Assembly: GCA_019695175.1 (NCBI GenBank)
Contig: JAIBAM010000027.1
Coordinates: forward strand, 1-35,157
Source of the DNA: Bdellovibrionales bacterium
Lineage (GTDB): Bacteria; Bdellovibrionota; Bdellovibrionia; Bdellovibrionales; UBA1609
DNA: 35,157 nt
Direction: 5' to 3'
Both the position numbers and the translations under genes were made by a program. Position 1 is the first letter of the stretch. Every line of letters begins with the position of its first letter. The notes beneath the pieces are model-generated. The model had not been told where the DNA came from. It was given only the letters and a program-made list of their open reading frames with translations, and did no database searches. Shown in pieces: positions 1 to 8,357 of the stretch.

Positions 1-233
1 TGCCATAAATCCTTATACCGATTGAGTAACTCTTGGGCAGACTCCTCTTTGGCATTGGTAATCATACCGTGCAAACCGTCCCAAAGACTGTCTTCTTGTA
101 TTTTTGTTTCATTCAAAGACGCGGTCAATTTGTTACAAATATTCTTACAATAAGATCGGCAAGAGTAGTTTACAATAAGATCCCGTTTTTGAGCCCGGGT
201 GGCTACAAAAATGACTTTTTTAAATCGACGAAG
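1..233 (-). pseudogene. Open minus-strand frame cut by the left edge, no credible start
   Basis: The minus strand is open from just after a TGA at 236-234 to the window edge, about 77 codons. The product contains VATRAQKRDL and, further on, SCRSYCKNICNKL. No ATG, GTG or TTG with a Shine-Dalgarno sequence lies near the beginning; the first ATG is about 57 codons in. The same frame is also open upstream of the TGA as far as 458, so this could be a decayed gene, a gene with an unusual start, or chance. A 13-bp direct repeat (145-157 and 170-182, period 25) sits inside it and is not in multiples of three, which weakens the coding case. I recognise no family. Confidence 0.25.
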
Positions 234-366
234 TCAGGATAAAAGTTGAGTCTTATTATCAAAATGAGACCAAAAAATTGGGGCTGGAAATGGAAAGAGT
301 TTTGGGAAGAATTTTTTATAAATATCAAAATAATAATAAGCTTTTACATTATAATTAAAAGGCTGT
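234..366. other. AT-rich spacer downstream of dsbD
   Basis: This short stretch lies between the end of dsbD and the left-edge open frame. It is very AT-rich. I see no convincing terminator hairpin followed by a T run on the minus strand, and no gene. Confidence 0.4.
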
Positions 367-2043
367 TTAGAACTGCCTTTTCGCGTTTTTGCTATTTTCT
401 GTGAGCTGAAGTAGTTTTTTGAGACGTAGAGTAAATGGCGCGACGGCTTCAAAACCATTTAAAGTAAGGTCTGTTTGTTCCTTGCCTGCGTTATTAATAA
501 AACTTAAATGGGGGAGACCCACAATATTAAATTGTTTCTGAAGTTCTTTAAATTCCTCAGTGGTTTGGGTGGCATCAAACCGTAAAAAAACAATTTCCTT
601 CGCGTAGGAAACCACTTCGGGTTGATTGAGAGTTTTAAGTTCTAATTCTTTGCAGGCAGCGCACCAGTCGGCATAGAAATCTATGACAACAGGTTTTTTA
701 TCTTTAAAAGCTTTTTGCATTAATTCGGGAGAATATTTTATCCACAGAGAAGAAGCATTAGTTTTGTGCACGGGCGAATCTACTTGGGGATTTTTGTTGA
801 TAAGGTTTGAAAACCAAGAACCACTATGGGTCCATAGAGGTTGCAAATAAAAAAGAGCGATGATGAAAAAGGTGAGAGAAAAAATATATTTGATGTAAAC
901 CATCCAAGGACCTGATTTGGGTAAGTATTTTTGCAACCCAGAAAAAGTTCCCAGCAATAAAAAAAGTTGTCCTAAGCCAAAAGCAAACACAAAAAGCAAA
1001 CCAAAACCTAGTTTGAGATTTTGGGTTTTGGCAACATAGGTTAAAATAGCGGCAAGGACAGGTCCAACACAGGGACTAGCAATAATTCCTGCGATGAGTC
1101 CAGTGAAGAAAGCACCCACTAATCCACCTTGAGTTTTATGTAAGGACAAATGTTTCCGGATAAAGTTTGGGGCCTGGAGTGTGAAAACATCCAATGAACT
1201 TAAAGCGAGAATGATGAATACAAAGGCAATCACTAGAGCCACAGCTGGATGGCCCAAAAAGCTTCCAAAAAGAACTCCGGTGGAGGCTGCAATTAAGCCC
1301 AGAGTAGCGTAAGTGATAGCAATCCCAAGAACATAGCAAAGGCTTAAGAAAAAACCTGATTTGCGATTGGACTTCTTTTGTCGAGCTCCTAAAACGGAGA
1401 GCGTGATGGGAATAAGTGGGAAAACACAAGGGGTAAAACTGGTGAGAATTCCTGCAATAAAAATGGCAAACCAAAGGCTTAGATCCGACTGTTGCTTGCC
1501 AAATAATAAAGGTGGATTTGAGTCCTTAGTTTTAACTGTAAAAGTTAGTGGAATGGTTTTTGGGAGTAAACATATTTCTGAAGAGCAAGCTTGGTAAGTG
1601 AGTTGAATTTGAACAGATATGTTGTGGCGATCTTGATCCGTGGGAAGTTCTAAATATTCAGGAAGTTCCAGAACGAAATCAAGGGTGCCTTCATCTTTAA
1701 CTCCACGACGTGATTTTTTGGTAAATTTGTCATAAAAGGTTTCAATGGGAGAAACCTCCTGCAGACTCACGTGAATTCCCTCTGGAGATTGCGTTTTCAA
1801 GATGAACTGATCTAAATAGGCGTGGAATCCTGGGGAAAGTCCCCAATGGACTTTTATGTTTGTGGAATCCCCGAACGCCATAGTTTTTTTTTGCACGTCA
1901 ATGGACTTGATGGTGAAGGGATTTGTGTTTCGAAGGGACGCGAAGATGGTTGGGTGAAAAAAAAATGTCAAAATAAAAAAGACGAGAAAGCGACGGAGCC
2001 AACTTGAGAATTGAGGGTTATAATCGAAGAAAAAATTCGTCAT
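367..2043 (-). CDS. dsbD: DsbD, thiol:disulfide interchange protein
   Basis: Carries electrons from cytoplasmic thioredoxin across the inner membrane to periplasmic thiol proteins. All three DsbD modules are visible. Numbered from the ATG at 2043: signal peptide to about residue 35; an N-terminal periplasmic domain with C153 and C158; a transmembrane domain (about 190-405) with TPCVFPLIP (C206) and SPCVGP (C325); and a C-terminal thioredoxin domain with DWCAACKE (C461, C464) and cis-proline GLP (P511). The length (558 residues) is normal for the family. A start at 2070 would add nine residues; neither start has a clear ribosome site. The 5' end overlaps the 3' end of the upstream lipase-like gene, suggesting co-transcription and translational coupling. 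The N-terminal Cys pair is spaced x4, where E. coli has x5. Confidence 0.95.
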   Translation of the reverse strand: MTNFFFDYNPQFSSWLRRFLVFFILTFFFHPTIFASLRNTNPFTIKSIDVQKKTMAFGDSTNIKVHWGLSPGFHAYLDQFILKTQSPEGIHVSLQEVSPIETFYDKFTKKSRRGVKDEGTLDFVLELPEYLELPTDQDRHNISVQIQLTYQACSSEICLLPKTIPLTFTVKTKDSNPPLLFGKQQSDLSLWFAIFIAGILTSFTPCVFPLIPITLSVLGARQKKSNRKSGFFLSLCYVLGIAITYATLGLIAASTGVLFGSFLGHPAVALVIAFVFIILALSSLDVFTLQAPNFIRKHLSLHKTQGGLVGAFFTGLIAGIIASPCVGPVLAAILTYVAKTQNLKLGFGLLFVFAFGLGQLFLLLGTFSGLQKYLPKSGPWMVYIKYIFSLTFFIIALFYLQPLWTHSGSWFSNLINKNPQVDSPVHKTNASSLWIKYSPELMQKAFKDKKPVVIDFYADWCAACKELELKTLNQPEVVSYAKEIVFLRFDATQTTEEFKELQKQFNIVGLPHLSFINNAGKEQTDLTLNGFEAVAPFTLRLKKLLQLTENSKNAKRQF

Positions 2044-3013
2044 TAAGTTTGGAACGATCCTTAGACTCATATTTTTTTGAGTACCCCATGAGTGATTGGT
2101 CCTCTTTATACCCTTCCACCTGAGACCAAAAACGAATGGCCTTTTCCACGACCGTTTTAAACTCCTGTTGGTGGCTTTTACGTTTTTTCAAGTCCCAACT
2201 CAGGTCGTACCCTATTTGGTTCATGTGGTCGAGGGACCCTTGATAAATTAATTTCCCCCACTTTTGGGAGGCGACCTCAACGAAACCATCATTTTCTTGC
2301 ATTTGACTTTTATGATCAACCATTTGGTTAGAAAACTTTACTGGCCAAGTGAGTTGTTCGGGATGTACGGCAAAAGCCATACTTGCATAAACTATATGAG
2401 GTAAATCAGGGTAGCGTTCGTTGAATTGGGACATACGTTGAGGAGTTAAATCTGAGAAGGTGGGTAATTTCTTTTTTATGTCATAATTTATAGAACATAA
2501 TAGTTGATAAACCATAGGGCGGAGGTGGGGGACTTGTTCAATCAGTTCCGCTAAAGGGGAACCTTGATGTGGGCTTGAGAGGGTTAGAATGCTTGCGACG
2601 GGGAGCAAAGAATTTAAGTGATGGGCTACTGCCCGAGCAATGATTCCTCCGGCTGAATGACCTAAAAAATGGACCTTAAAATCAGTTGATTTATTTGTGG
2701 AAGAGCCAAGAGAAAGCTTTTTATAAATAAACTCTGTTGCATTTTCAATTTGTTGCTCCAATGAGCCGCAACCCATGCCTATGACTGGGATACATTTAAT
2801 TCCCCGGGAGTTTAACTGGGAAACCCAGGGTTGAAACATTGGACCTAGGGCGAGCAAACCAAAACGAAGACGTTCATCCCCGTGGGAGTTCAATCCACGG
2901 AAATAAATTACCGGGTTTTTCACTTTGAATAAGGTTTCCATTTCGGACTGGAAACTAACTCGATTTACGTCTGAATTCAATCCCCAGATTGTATTATGTG
3001 GTTTATGAGTCAA
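2018..3013 (-). CDS. Alpha/beta-hydrolase, triacylglycerol lipase-like
   Basis: A serine hydrolase of the lipase type, probably acting on an ester or lipid; the substrate is unknown. Numbered from the TTG at 3013, the nucleophile elbow is GHSAGG (S120), a likely acidic residue is D242 in NDGFV, and the histidine is H263 in LDHMNQ. The order and the NDG...DH pattern match secreted bacterial lipases. An early strand, VIYFRGLNSHG (35-45), is the usual oxyanion-loop region. No signal peptide is evident, so it may be cytoplasmic or its start may be wrong. The TTG lacks a Shine-Dalgarno sequence; the ATG at 2941 (residue 25) is an alternative just before the conserved strand. It overlaps dsbD by 26 bp and is divergent from motA. 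Confidence 0.8.
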   Translation of the reverse strand: MTHKPHNTIWGLNSDVNRVSFQSEMETLFKVKNPVIYFRGLNSHGDERLRFGLLALGPMFQPWVSQLNSRGIKCIPVIGMGCGSLEQQIENATEFIYKKLSLGSSTNKSTDFKVHFLGHSAGGIIARAVAHHLNSLLPVASILTLSSPHQGSPLAELIEQVPHLRPMVYQLLCSINYDIKKKLPTFSDLTPQRMSQFNERYPDLPHIVYASMAFAVHPEQLTWPVKFSNQMVDHKSQMQENDGFVEVASQKWGKLIYQGSLDHMNQIGYDLSWDLKKRKSHQQEFKTVVEKAIRFWSQVEGYKEDQSLMGYSKKYESKDRSKLNDEFFLRL

Positions 3014-3077
3014 AGAAGTGTACCGATGAGGAACCTGATACGGTTGTACTTTTTAACTTGTGTAACAGGAAACTCTC

Positions 3078-3938
3078 ATGGGATTTGTCGGTATTTTAGT
3101 AGTGATTGTGTGTGTGTTTGGAGGCTATCTATTAGCAGGCGGACACTTGCATACAGTTTGGCAACCTTTTGAGGTTATGATTATTTTTGGTGCTGCCATT
3201 GGTGGATTTGTCATTGCCAATCCTATGTCGACTCTGCAAATGGCTATCAAATTAGCCATTAAAGGGCTTACTGCAAAAGGCCCTGGTAAAAAGGAATATT
3301 TGGATCTGTTGCAATTGTTATTTCAATTATTCCAAATTTTTAGAAAAGATGGCCCCCAAGCAGTGGAAAAGCATATTGAAGAACCTAATAGTTCAGAAAT
3401 TTTTAAGGCCTATCCAAATTTTTTGAAAAATCACCATGCCGTGGACTTTCTTTGTGACACTATGAAAATCACACTGTCCGCAGATCTCTCCCAGTACGAC
3501 GTGGATGACTTATTGGATCAAGATATCAAAGTGGCCCATGAACAGGAGCACTCGGCTCAGCATGCCGTTCAATCCGTGGCAGATGCTCTTCCAGGGCTAG
3601 GAATTGTGGCTGCGGTCTTGGGAATTGTGCACACCATGAGTTATTTGGATCAAGGAGCGCAAAAAATTGGGGAACTGGTGGCAGCAGCTCTGATTGGAAC
3701 CTTTCTCGGGGTTTTGTTTTGTTACGGTTTTATTGGGCCAGTAGCCACCAAAATGAAAAATGATATAGATGCCGAAGGTCGTTATTTGTCCGTTGTCAAA
3801 GCGGCTTTAGTGGCGTTGCAACGAGGAGCTCCCCCTCTGGTCTGTGTGGAGTTTGCAAGGCGAAGTGTTTATCCAACAGAAAGGCCAACTTTCGAAGAGA
3901 TGGATACTGCAACAAAGGAATCAAAAAAAGCAGCTTAA
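3078..3938 (+). CDS. motA: MotA, flagellar motor stator subunit
   Basis: Forms, with MotB, the ion-conducting stator that drives the flagellar motor. Four membrane segments are visible: two near the N-terminus (about 3-20 and 31-50) and two later (about 170-188 and 198-222), around a cytoplasmic loop. The functional prolines are present as P172 in LPGLGIVAAVLG and P221 in GFIGPVA. The rotor-contact charges R89 and E97 lie where E. coli has R90 and E98. The length of 286 residues is typical. An AGGA ribosome site lies 8 nt before the ATG. The motB gene follows after 21 bp. Bdellovibrio bacteriovorus is known to carry several motAB pairs; which one this corresponds to cannot be told here. Confidence 0.96.
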   Translation: MGFVGILVVIVCVFGGYLLAGGHLHTVWQPFEVMIIFGAAIGGFVIANPMSTLQMAIKLAIKGLTAKGPGKKEYLDLLQLLFQLFQIFRKDGPQAVEKHIEEPNSSEIFKAYPNFLKNHHAVDFLCDTMKITLSADLSQYDVDDLLDQDIKVAHEQEHSAQHAVQSVADALPGLGIVAAVLGIVHTMSYLDQGAQKIGELVAAALIGTFLGVLFCYGFIGPVATKMKNDIDAEGRYLSVVKAALVALQRGAPPLVCVEFARRSVYPTERPTFEEMDTATKESKKAA

Positions 3939-3959
3939 TGGGAACATAGGTGGGAGTTT

Positions 3960-4856
3960 GTGGCCGAAAAAGAACCGATCATTGTTGTAAAAAAAATTAC
4001 CATCGCCGCGGCCGGGGCCCATGGAGGTTCTTGGAAGGTAGCATTTGCTGACTTTATGACAGCAATGATGGCTTTTTTCTTATTGATGTGGTTATTGGGG
4101 CAAAGTGATCAGGTGAAGAAAAATGTTTCAGATTATTTTTCGACCCCCAGCGTGATTGAGTACAATTTTTCCAACTATGGTGTGGAGTTAACCTTGGAAA
4201 AATTGTTTTTGGATTTAATTAATGAGCCTTTAAAGGTTTTCCAAGAGTTTTCCCAACCCGTAGATTACACGCCAAACTTTTTACAAATGGGTTCGAAGAA
4301 CATCGTTATGGCTGAGGTGGCGGATCAGTTGGGTGATTTTGCTTCAAATATGTCCGTTAACGCCGATGAAATCATTTTGCAAGTTCCAGAACGGGTGTTG
4401 TTTAAGGGGAGAACCGCAGATCCTTCAGGGCAGTTTGCGGATGTTTTGGAGAGAGTTAAGAAAATAACTTCTGGTTTGGAGGAAGCCAATGTTTACATTG
4501 ATTCCCGAATTTATCGCTGGAGTTCAAAAATATCTGAAACCCAATTGGCTGCAAAAGTTGCAGAACATAGATTGGATTTGGTGGTATCTCAAATACAGAA
4601 AAGTTTAGAACATTCCACGGTGGACGTTTTTGGAAAAGCGGAAGATCTTCCGGGGCGAAGATTGCAGGATGGGCGTCCTGAAGAAGGTTTTATAAAGTTG
4701 AGTATTAAGCAAAAAAGTGTTTTTTCAGACGGAACTAAACCCCGAAAACTTGGGGAAGTATTTGGTTCGGGTAGCTCTACGTCCAATATTTATCATGATT
4801 TTGCCAAAAAAGTTTCTGATCGAAGAGACCGAAGCGAATCTCCGACCCAGCGCTAA
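3960..4856 (+). CDS. motB: MotB-like stator subunit with divergent C-terminal domain
   Basis: The N-terminus is a clear MotB: a cytoplasmic tail, HGGSWKVAFADFMTAMMAFF and one membrane helix with the ion-binding aspartate D31 (E. coli D32). The start is GTG, supported by a GGGAG ribosome site 5 nt upstream. The C-terminal part (about 138-252) has the length and strand-helix pattern of an OmpA-like peptidoglycan-binding domain, but the GHTD-type motif expected in MotB is replaced by YIDSRIYRW (179-187), and the later arginine-rich motif survives only as PGRRL (231-235). A hydrophilic tail follows to residue 298. It is probably a functional stator protein, but peptidoglycan anchoring may be altered. 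Confidence 0.9.
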   Translation: MAEKEPIIVVKKITIAAAGAHGGSWKVAFADFMTAMMAFFLLMWLLGQSDQVKKNVSDYFSTPSVIEYNFSNYGVELTLEKLFLDLINEPLKVFQEFSQPVDYTPNFLQMGSKNIVMAEVADQLGDFASNMSVNADEIILQVPERVLFKGRTADPSGQFADVLERVKKITSGLEEANVYIDSRIYRWSSKISETQLAAKVAEHRLDLVVSQIQKSLEHSTVDVFGKAEDLPGRRLQDGRPEEGFIKLSIKQKSVFSDGTKPRKLGEVFGSGSSTSNIYHDFAKKVSDRRDRSESPTQR

Positions 4857-4885
4857 GACGCATCATCTCCGGCGGAGCACTCACA

Positions 4886-5770
4886 ATGGTAATTGTCTTC
4901 AGAGTGGGAATCGCATACAGTGATCACATGATAAGTCGTTTCGGACCTAAAACTCCATGGAAAAAACTCACATTTGTTGCCTTAGATATTGAAACTACTG
5001 GAAAGTATCCATTGGATTCTGAAGTCTGTGAGATTGCTGCCGTAAAGTGGACTGATGGACAAATAGTAGACCAATTTCAATCACTGGTAAAACCGAATCA
5101 AATCATCGGTGAGGAAGTCATTGCTATTCACCATATTACTAATGAAATGGTGGCTCATCAGCCTCCTGTGGAAAAAGTGGTTCCAGATTTTTTAAAATTT
5201 TTAGGTGACTCTATTCCTATGGCCCACCATGCTCCTTTTGATATGGGCTTTTTAGCCTGGGAATTTGAAAAATTGCAATTAAAGGCACCGGCCAATGGAG
5301 CCTTATGTACGGCGATTATTTCTCGAAAGGCTCTTCCCCAATCTCCAAATCATCGTTTGCAAACATTGATTCGCCATTTGAATTTAACCCCTGGTGTTGC
5401 CCATCGCGCCCTTGATGATGCTCGCTCATGTATGGAGGTTGGGCTTAAGTGTTTTGAGACCATTGGTGCTGAGGCCACTTGGGAAGACTTGGTTCAATAT
5501 CAAGGTGAAAAAATTCTTTGGGAGCATTATTCGATCCATGCTTTGGAAGAACAGGAAAATATGCTAAATGTGATTTCCGCCATTCGAAAAAAAAGTCATA
5601 TAGAATTAATTTATTCTGGAGGATCTCGTCCCAATCAACCGCGTCGCCTGATTCCTGTGGGTATAGTCAGAAATGCTTTTGGAGGTTTTTTGGTGGCTCG
5701 GGAGTTGGCTGAAGAGCAAGTTAAAAGATTTTTTCTAAAACAAATTAAATCGGCTCGAGTGGTTTATTAA
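4886..5770 (+). CDS. DEDDh 3'-5' exonuclease (DnaQ-like) with C-terminal WYL-like domain
   Basis: Residues about 27-190 are a DnaQ/RNase T-type exonuclease with all acidic motifs: LDIETTG (D34, E36), HHAPFDMGF (D119) and HRALDDAR (H173, D178). This is the fold of the DNA polymerase III epsilon proofreading subunit, but the protein has an extra tail. Residues about 225-294 resemble a WYL domain: IELIYSGGS, a basic RRLIPVG segment, GGFLVAREL and a final QVKRFFLKQIKSARV. WYL domains bind ligands, often nucleic acid, in regulators. The start at 4886 has a GGCGGAG ribosome site; an internal ATG at 4928 is an alternative. The gene follows motB after 29 bp, and its stop overlaps the stop of the convergent lspA by 4 bp. 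A repair or RNA-processing role is inference. Confidence 0.85.
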   Translation: MVIVFRVGIAYSDHMISRFGPKTPWKKLTFVALDIETTGKYPLDSEVCEIAAVKWTDGQIVDQFQSLVKPNQIIGEEVIAIHHITNEMVAHQPPVEKVVPDFLKFLGDSIPMAHHAPFDMGFLAWEFEKLQLKAPANGALCTAIISRKALPQSPNHRLQTLIRHLNLTPGVAHRALDDARSCMEVGLKCFETIGAEATWEDLVQYQGEKILWEHYSIHALEEQENMLNVISAIRKKSHIELIYSGGSRPNQPRRLIPVGIVRNAFGGFLVARELAEEQVKRFFLKQIKSARVVY

Positions 5771-6732
5771 GAAGCTTCGGCACCTGTTTCCACTGGCTCG
5801 TCCTTATTAAGGGTTTTTTCATCATTTTTTGCTAATGTTTGAAAGTTAGTTTTTAAATGATGGCGCACACGTTCACTTAAATCCTCTAGGTGTTGAAAAT
5901 CATCGCCAGCACGGAGGCGAAGAGGTCGATCTTTACCTTGGAGAACATCCTCTAAAAACAATTCAAATGCATAAATAGGCCCTGCTATGCGGTGGGAAAT
6001 CAACCGTCCAATAATCAAAAGAAGAAATAGAAAACCTATGACAACGACGACAAAAGTCTCCAGAAAAGGAATTAAATACTGATCTTCAAAACCAGGGGCT
6101 TTTGAGGCTGCTAAAGCGTGAATGGAAACTTTTAAATAAGTGTAACTGTACACTCCACTGATAATAACAAAAGCCAAACCGATGGCCATGCTAACGAGAG
6201 TAAATTTTCTTTGAAATTTGGGAAGTACCCATGTTCTTTTACGTTCATTTTCGCTGGGCCAAAGTTGATCACCTTCTTTGAGAAGAGTAATAACTACCAT
6301 GCCGTAACCTAACCACTGAAAAGCATCGGCCAGATTAAAAGCAGGAGAAACGTGACCAAAAAAACGAATGACTAAAAAGTCCACGACAGCTGAGTCAAGA
6401 ATCCGATCGGTAACATTTCCTAAAATTCCCCCAAGAAGGATCGACATTCCTGAGCGAAGAACAAAAGATCTTCTTGGGAGTAAGTATTGTATGGAAGCAT
6501 AAATAGAAATTAAGAAGGCACCCCCAGTGGAAAGGGAGACAACACGAAGGAGGGGTGGAAGATGGGAAAACGCCCCTAATATAGCACCAGGATTTTTAAT
6601 GAGGACCAAACCGAAGGGGCCGTAAAATTTGAGCGAATATATATTTTGTAAGGCCCATTGTTTTGTTATCTGATCTAAAAACCAAACTAAAAAAACGGCA
6701 GCGATAATAAAGAACCAATCTTTTTTTTCCAT
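5767..6732 (-). CDS. lspA: Lipoprotein signal peptidase LspA with C-terminal HAMP-like extension
   Basis: Residues 1-155 are signal peptidase II, which cleaves lipoprotein signal peptides in the inner membrane. Visible signatures are LDQITK (D20, K24), GNVTDRILDSAVVDF with catalytic D118, and FNLADA with catalytic D136; N106, R110 and N133 are also conserved. LspA usually ends near 160-170 residues. Here there are about 150 more: a linker, a membrane helix at about 178-198, a periplasmic loop, a second helix at about 224-243, then a HAMP-like segment (about 244-295: SHRIAGPIYAFELFLEDV, LRAGDDFQHLEDLSERV). No kinase or methyl-accepting domain follows. The reading frame is continuous, so the fusion is not an artefact of joining frames by eye. 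Confidence 0.9.
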   Translation of the reverse strand: MEKKDWFFIIAAVFLVWFLDQITKQWALQNIYSLKFYGPFGLVLIKNPGAILGAFSHLPPLLRVVSLSTGGAFLISIYASIQYLLPRRSFVLRSGMSILLGGILGNVTDRILDSAVVDFLVIRFFGHVSPAFNLADAFQWLGYGMVVITLLKEGDQLWPSENERKRTWVLPKFQRKFTLVSMAIGLAFVIISGVYSYTYLKVSIHALAASKAPGFEDQYLIPFLETFVVVVIGFLFLLLIIGRLISHRIAGPIYAFELFLEDVLQGKDRPLRLRAGDDFQHLEDLSERVRHHLKTNFQTLAKNDEKTLNKDEPVETGAEAS

Positions 6733-6836
6733 TGAAATAAGTTTAATCTGAATTCATCATTGACGTCTAGTGTTCAAGTACGATCCGATTGAATATATTT
6801 ATTGGGTTTGTTTAATTGGGGAAAGAGGAAAACATT

Positions 6837-8345
6837 TTGGGGTGGTTTCATTTTTTAATTGAGATGGCACGCTTATTTTTTTTTGGCAGAGACAAGATAC
6901 TAGTCTTTAGTCTTTTGTTTAGCCTTTTATTTTGCGAAGCCGTAAGTAGCCTTGAGCCCAAGGAAGTTTCGAAAAGGTTGATCGACAAGTTAGATCAATC
7001 TAAAATTAAATCCAGTGAACTGGGGATTATGGTGGGGAAAACTCAAAATGGCTCCACTCAGACAATTTGGTCATTAAACGAAAGCAAAAGCATGATACCA
7101 GCTTCATTAACTAAAATCATAACAGCTGCGGGAATTCTGAGTGCGTTTAGTCCCAGTGATAAATTAGAAACACGATTGGTTTCTTCCGCCCCGATCAGTC
7201 AAGGAGAACTTCAAGGGGACTTGTACTTGTTGGGCGGTGGAGACCCAGGTTTTGTCTCTGAGACCATGTGGTTTTTGGTAAACGAATTGACTCGAAGTAA
7301 AATAAAAAGCATCAGGGGTGATATTGTTGTTGATGATTCCCGTTTTGATGCCATTCGCAATGATCCAAGTCGTCAGGAAGACCGAGTGGATCGCGCTTAT
7401 GATGCCCCCGTGGGAGCTATGTCCTTTAATTGGAATTCCGTAAATATTTTTGTTCGACCCGGAAATGAAGTGGGAGAATCCGGTCAAATATTTCTGGATC
7501 CAGAAAATACTTATTTTAGAACTGAGAACAAAGTTAAAACGGTACCCGGGACAAAAACACAGATTCAGGTACAACGAAAAATGGTTTCTCAAAAGGATAA
7601 ATTAACTAAAGATAAAGGGCGTGTTGAAGTTATCGAGGTTTCAGGAGTTATAGGAATACAAGCTAAAGAATTTGTGGCCTACAAAAATATTTTATCTCCA
7701 GATCTTTGGAGTGGAAATAATTTAGTTTCTTTTTTGGCACAAAGAGGAATTCAAGTTGCAGGACAAGTCCGCTTGGGACGAGCACCAACATCAGCTAAGC
7801 CATTGGCTCGGGCTGAGAGTAAACCAATGGGGTTGCTAGTCGCGGATATGATGAAGTTTTCGAATAATTTTGTGGCTGAGATGTTAGTTAAAAATATCGC
7901 GGCTGAAAAAAAATCAGTTCCGGCCCATTTAAATGAAGGGGTGGAGTGGATTCATAACTCTCTAAAGCAAATGGGTTTTAAGGAGAATGAGATTTTGTAT
8001 TTAAATCCCTCAGGTTTAACCCGTGAAAATCGAGTCACAGCCACAGCACTCCATCAATTGCTTATAAAAATGCATGAGAACTTCACTCTATTTCCTGAAG
8101 CCTTAGCGGCTTTTCCTGTAGCCGGCGTGGATGGAACATTAAAGTCACGAATGAAAAACAGTATAGCTGAAGGAAGGGTGCGCGCTAAAACGGGTTTATT
8201 AACAGGTGTGGTTGGTTTGGCTGGGTTTGGTGGAAAGACAGATGGAAGTCTTATGAGTTTTGTATTCATCTTCAATGGAAGACCCAGTCTTGGTGAATCT
8301 GCCAGACATTTATTTGATCAACTGGCGATTGAGTTGTTGAAGTAG
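6837..8345 (+). CDS. dacB: DacB-type D-alanyl-D-alanine carboxypeptidase/endopeptidase (PBP4, S13)
   Basis: Removes terminal D-Ala from, or cuts cross-links in, peptidoglycan in the periplasm. Numbered from the TTG at 6837, the active-site motifs are SLTK (S90, K93), SNN (S342, N344) and KTG (K451-G453), in the order and spacing of peptidase family S13 with its large insert between the first two motifs. A hydrophobic export signal spans about residues 21-38. The start choice rests on GAGG at 6825-6828, 8 nt before this TTG; a TTG at 6816 and an ATG at 6864 lack such a site. A transglycosylase gene follows after 12 bp. Two PBP4-type enzymes in B. bacteriovorus are known to act on prey peptidoglycan; whether this one does is inference. 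Confidence 0.93.
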   Translation: MGWFHFLIEMARLFFFGRDKILVFSLLFSLLFCEAVSSLEPKEVSKRLIDKLDQSKIKSSELGIMVGKTQNGSTQTIWSLNESKSMIPASLTKIITAAGILSAFSPSDKLETRLVSSAPISQGELQGDLYLLGGGDPGFVSETMWFLVNELTRSKIKSIRGDIVVDDSRFDAIRNDPSRQEDRVDRAYDAPVGAMSFNWNSVNIFVRPGNEVGESGQIFLDPENTYFRTENKVKTVPGTKTQIQVQRKMVSQKDKLTKDKGRVEVIEVSGVIGIQAKEFVAYKNILSPDLWSGNNLVSFLAQRGIQVAGQVRLGRAPTSAKPLARAESKPMGLLVADMMKFSNNFVAEMLVKNIAAEKKSVPAHLNEGVEWIHNSLKQMGFKENEILYLNPSGLTRENRVTATALHQLLIKMHENFTLFPEALAAFPVAGVDGTLKSRMKNSIAEGRVRAKTGLLTGVVGLAGFGGKTDGSLMSFVFIFNGRPSLGESARHLFDQLAIELLK

Positions 8346-8357
8346 GAAGGATTTTTT

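Noticed and set aside
33-242. Small plus-strand frame near the left edge
   Set aside because: It has no ribosome site, an unlikely composition, and lies opposite the open minus-strand frame.
7164-7592. 142-codon minus-strand frame inside dacB
   Set aside because: It is wholly opposite a well-supported gene and its product has no recognisable pattern.
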